A DNA stretch of 17,478 nucleotides from Larix sibirica (taxonomy: Eukaryota; Streptophyta; Pinopsida; Pinales; Pinaceae). The notes below the pieces were generated by a model. The model ran no database searches. It was given only the letters and a program-made list of their open reading frames with translations, and was not told the DNA's origin. Positions 17,421 through 17,478 of this stretch are shown one piece after another. The stretch lies in contig NWUY0300005865.1 in NCBI GenBank assembly GCA_004151065.3, forward strand, positions 85,028 through 102,505, read 5' to 3'. How positions within the stretch are numbered: the stretch's first letter is position 1; every line of letters begins with the position of its first letter. The translations under genes and the position numbers were made by a program.

Positions 17421-17478
17421 GCCCCAAGAGTTAGCTCAATCGGCCGAGCACCGTAGTTAGGCCTCCCAGCATGTGAGG
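17421..17478 (+). mobile_element. Head of a tRNA-derived SINE, cut by the window end
   Basis: TAGCTCAATCGG at 17432-17443 fits the RNA polymerase III A box (TRGCNNARYNGG) exactly, and GCTC...GAGC can form a D-stem. The following GTAGTTAGGCCTCCCAGC resembles the linker of plant tRNA-derived SINE heads. The B box (GGTTCGANNCC) should fall just past 17478. The acceptor-like part does not look like a complete tRNA, so a SINE or tRNA pseudogene is more likely than a working tRNA gene. Confidence 0.5.

Noticed and set aside
17421-17478. Functional tRNA gene
   Set aside because: Only the A box and D-stem fit. The acceptor and anticodon parts do not fold convincingly and the rest is outside the window.

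Overview
The window looks like a stretch of plant nuclear DNA, most likely from a large, repeat-filled genome. A conifer or other gymnosperm is my best guess from the style of the retroelements, but this is inference. It is AT-rich, and I find no intact protein-coding gene. What can be recognised is a mosaic of decayed retroelements and pseudogene pieces. Three single N bases (268, 6073, 13462) look like contig joins. At 13462 the join is flanked by two apparently identical 732-bp blocks, so that duplication is probably an assembly artefact.

Layout. 1-5536: mostly unrecognised AT-rich DNA. Its main structure is a diverged direct repeat of about 383 bp (298-680 and 3393-3774), with one unexplained 122-codon frame just after the second copy. 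5537-6072 (minus): the 3' end of a poly(A) retroposon with a coiled-coil-like peptide. 6073-10418 (minus): the 5' part of a Ty3/gypsy element, with a 5' LTR (8924-10418, ends TGTAATGT/ACATTACA), a tRNA-iMet primer-binding site (8911-8922), gag, retropepsin and most of the reverse transcriptase. It stops dead at the N at 6073. 10419-11121 (plus): LTR-like DNA with a TATA box. 11122-12469 (plus): a decayed Ty1/copia gag-protease-GAG_pre-integrase fragment. 12604-12860: a minisatellite of 21-22 bp units. 12997-15905 (minus): a 5'-truncated LINE with a decayed RNase H domain, then a long C-terminal stretch (48-codon repeat, coiled coil, acidic tail), a 3' UTR and poly(A). 15949-17273 (minus): two diverged pseudogene fragments that read like FCP1/NIF-type phosphatase domains. 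17421-17478 (plus): the head of a tRNA-derived SINE cut by the window edge.

How the parts relate. Nothing here is likely to make a working product. All coding remnants carry in-frame stops or frameshifts, several of them at catalytic residues: a lost base in the motif A Asp codon of the gypsy RT, copia protease DSGA changed to EPGA, and zinc-knuckle ligands lost. The least expected items are the LINE C-terminal extension with its internal repeat, the pair of FCP1-like domain fragments side by side, and the heptad-encoding 21-bp minisatellite.
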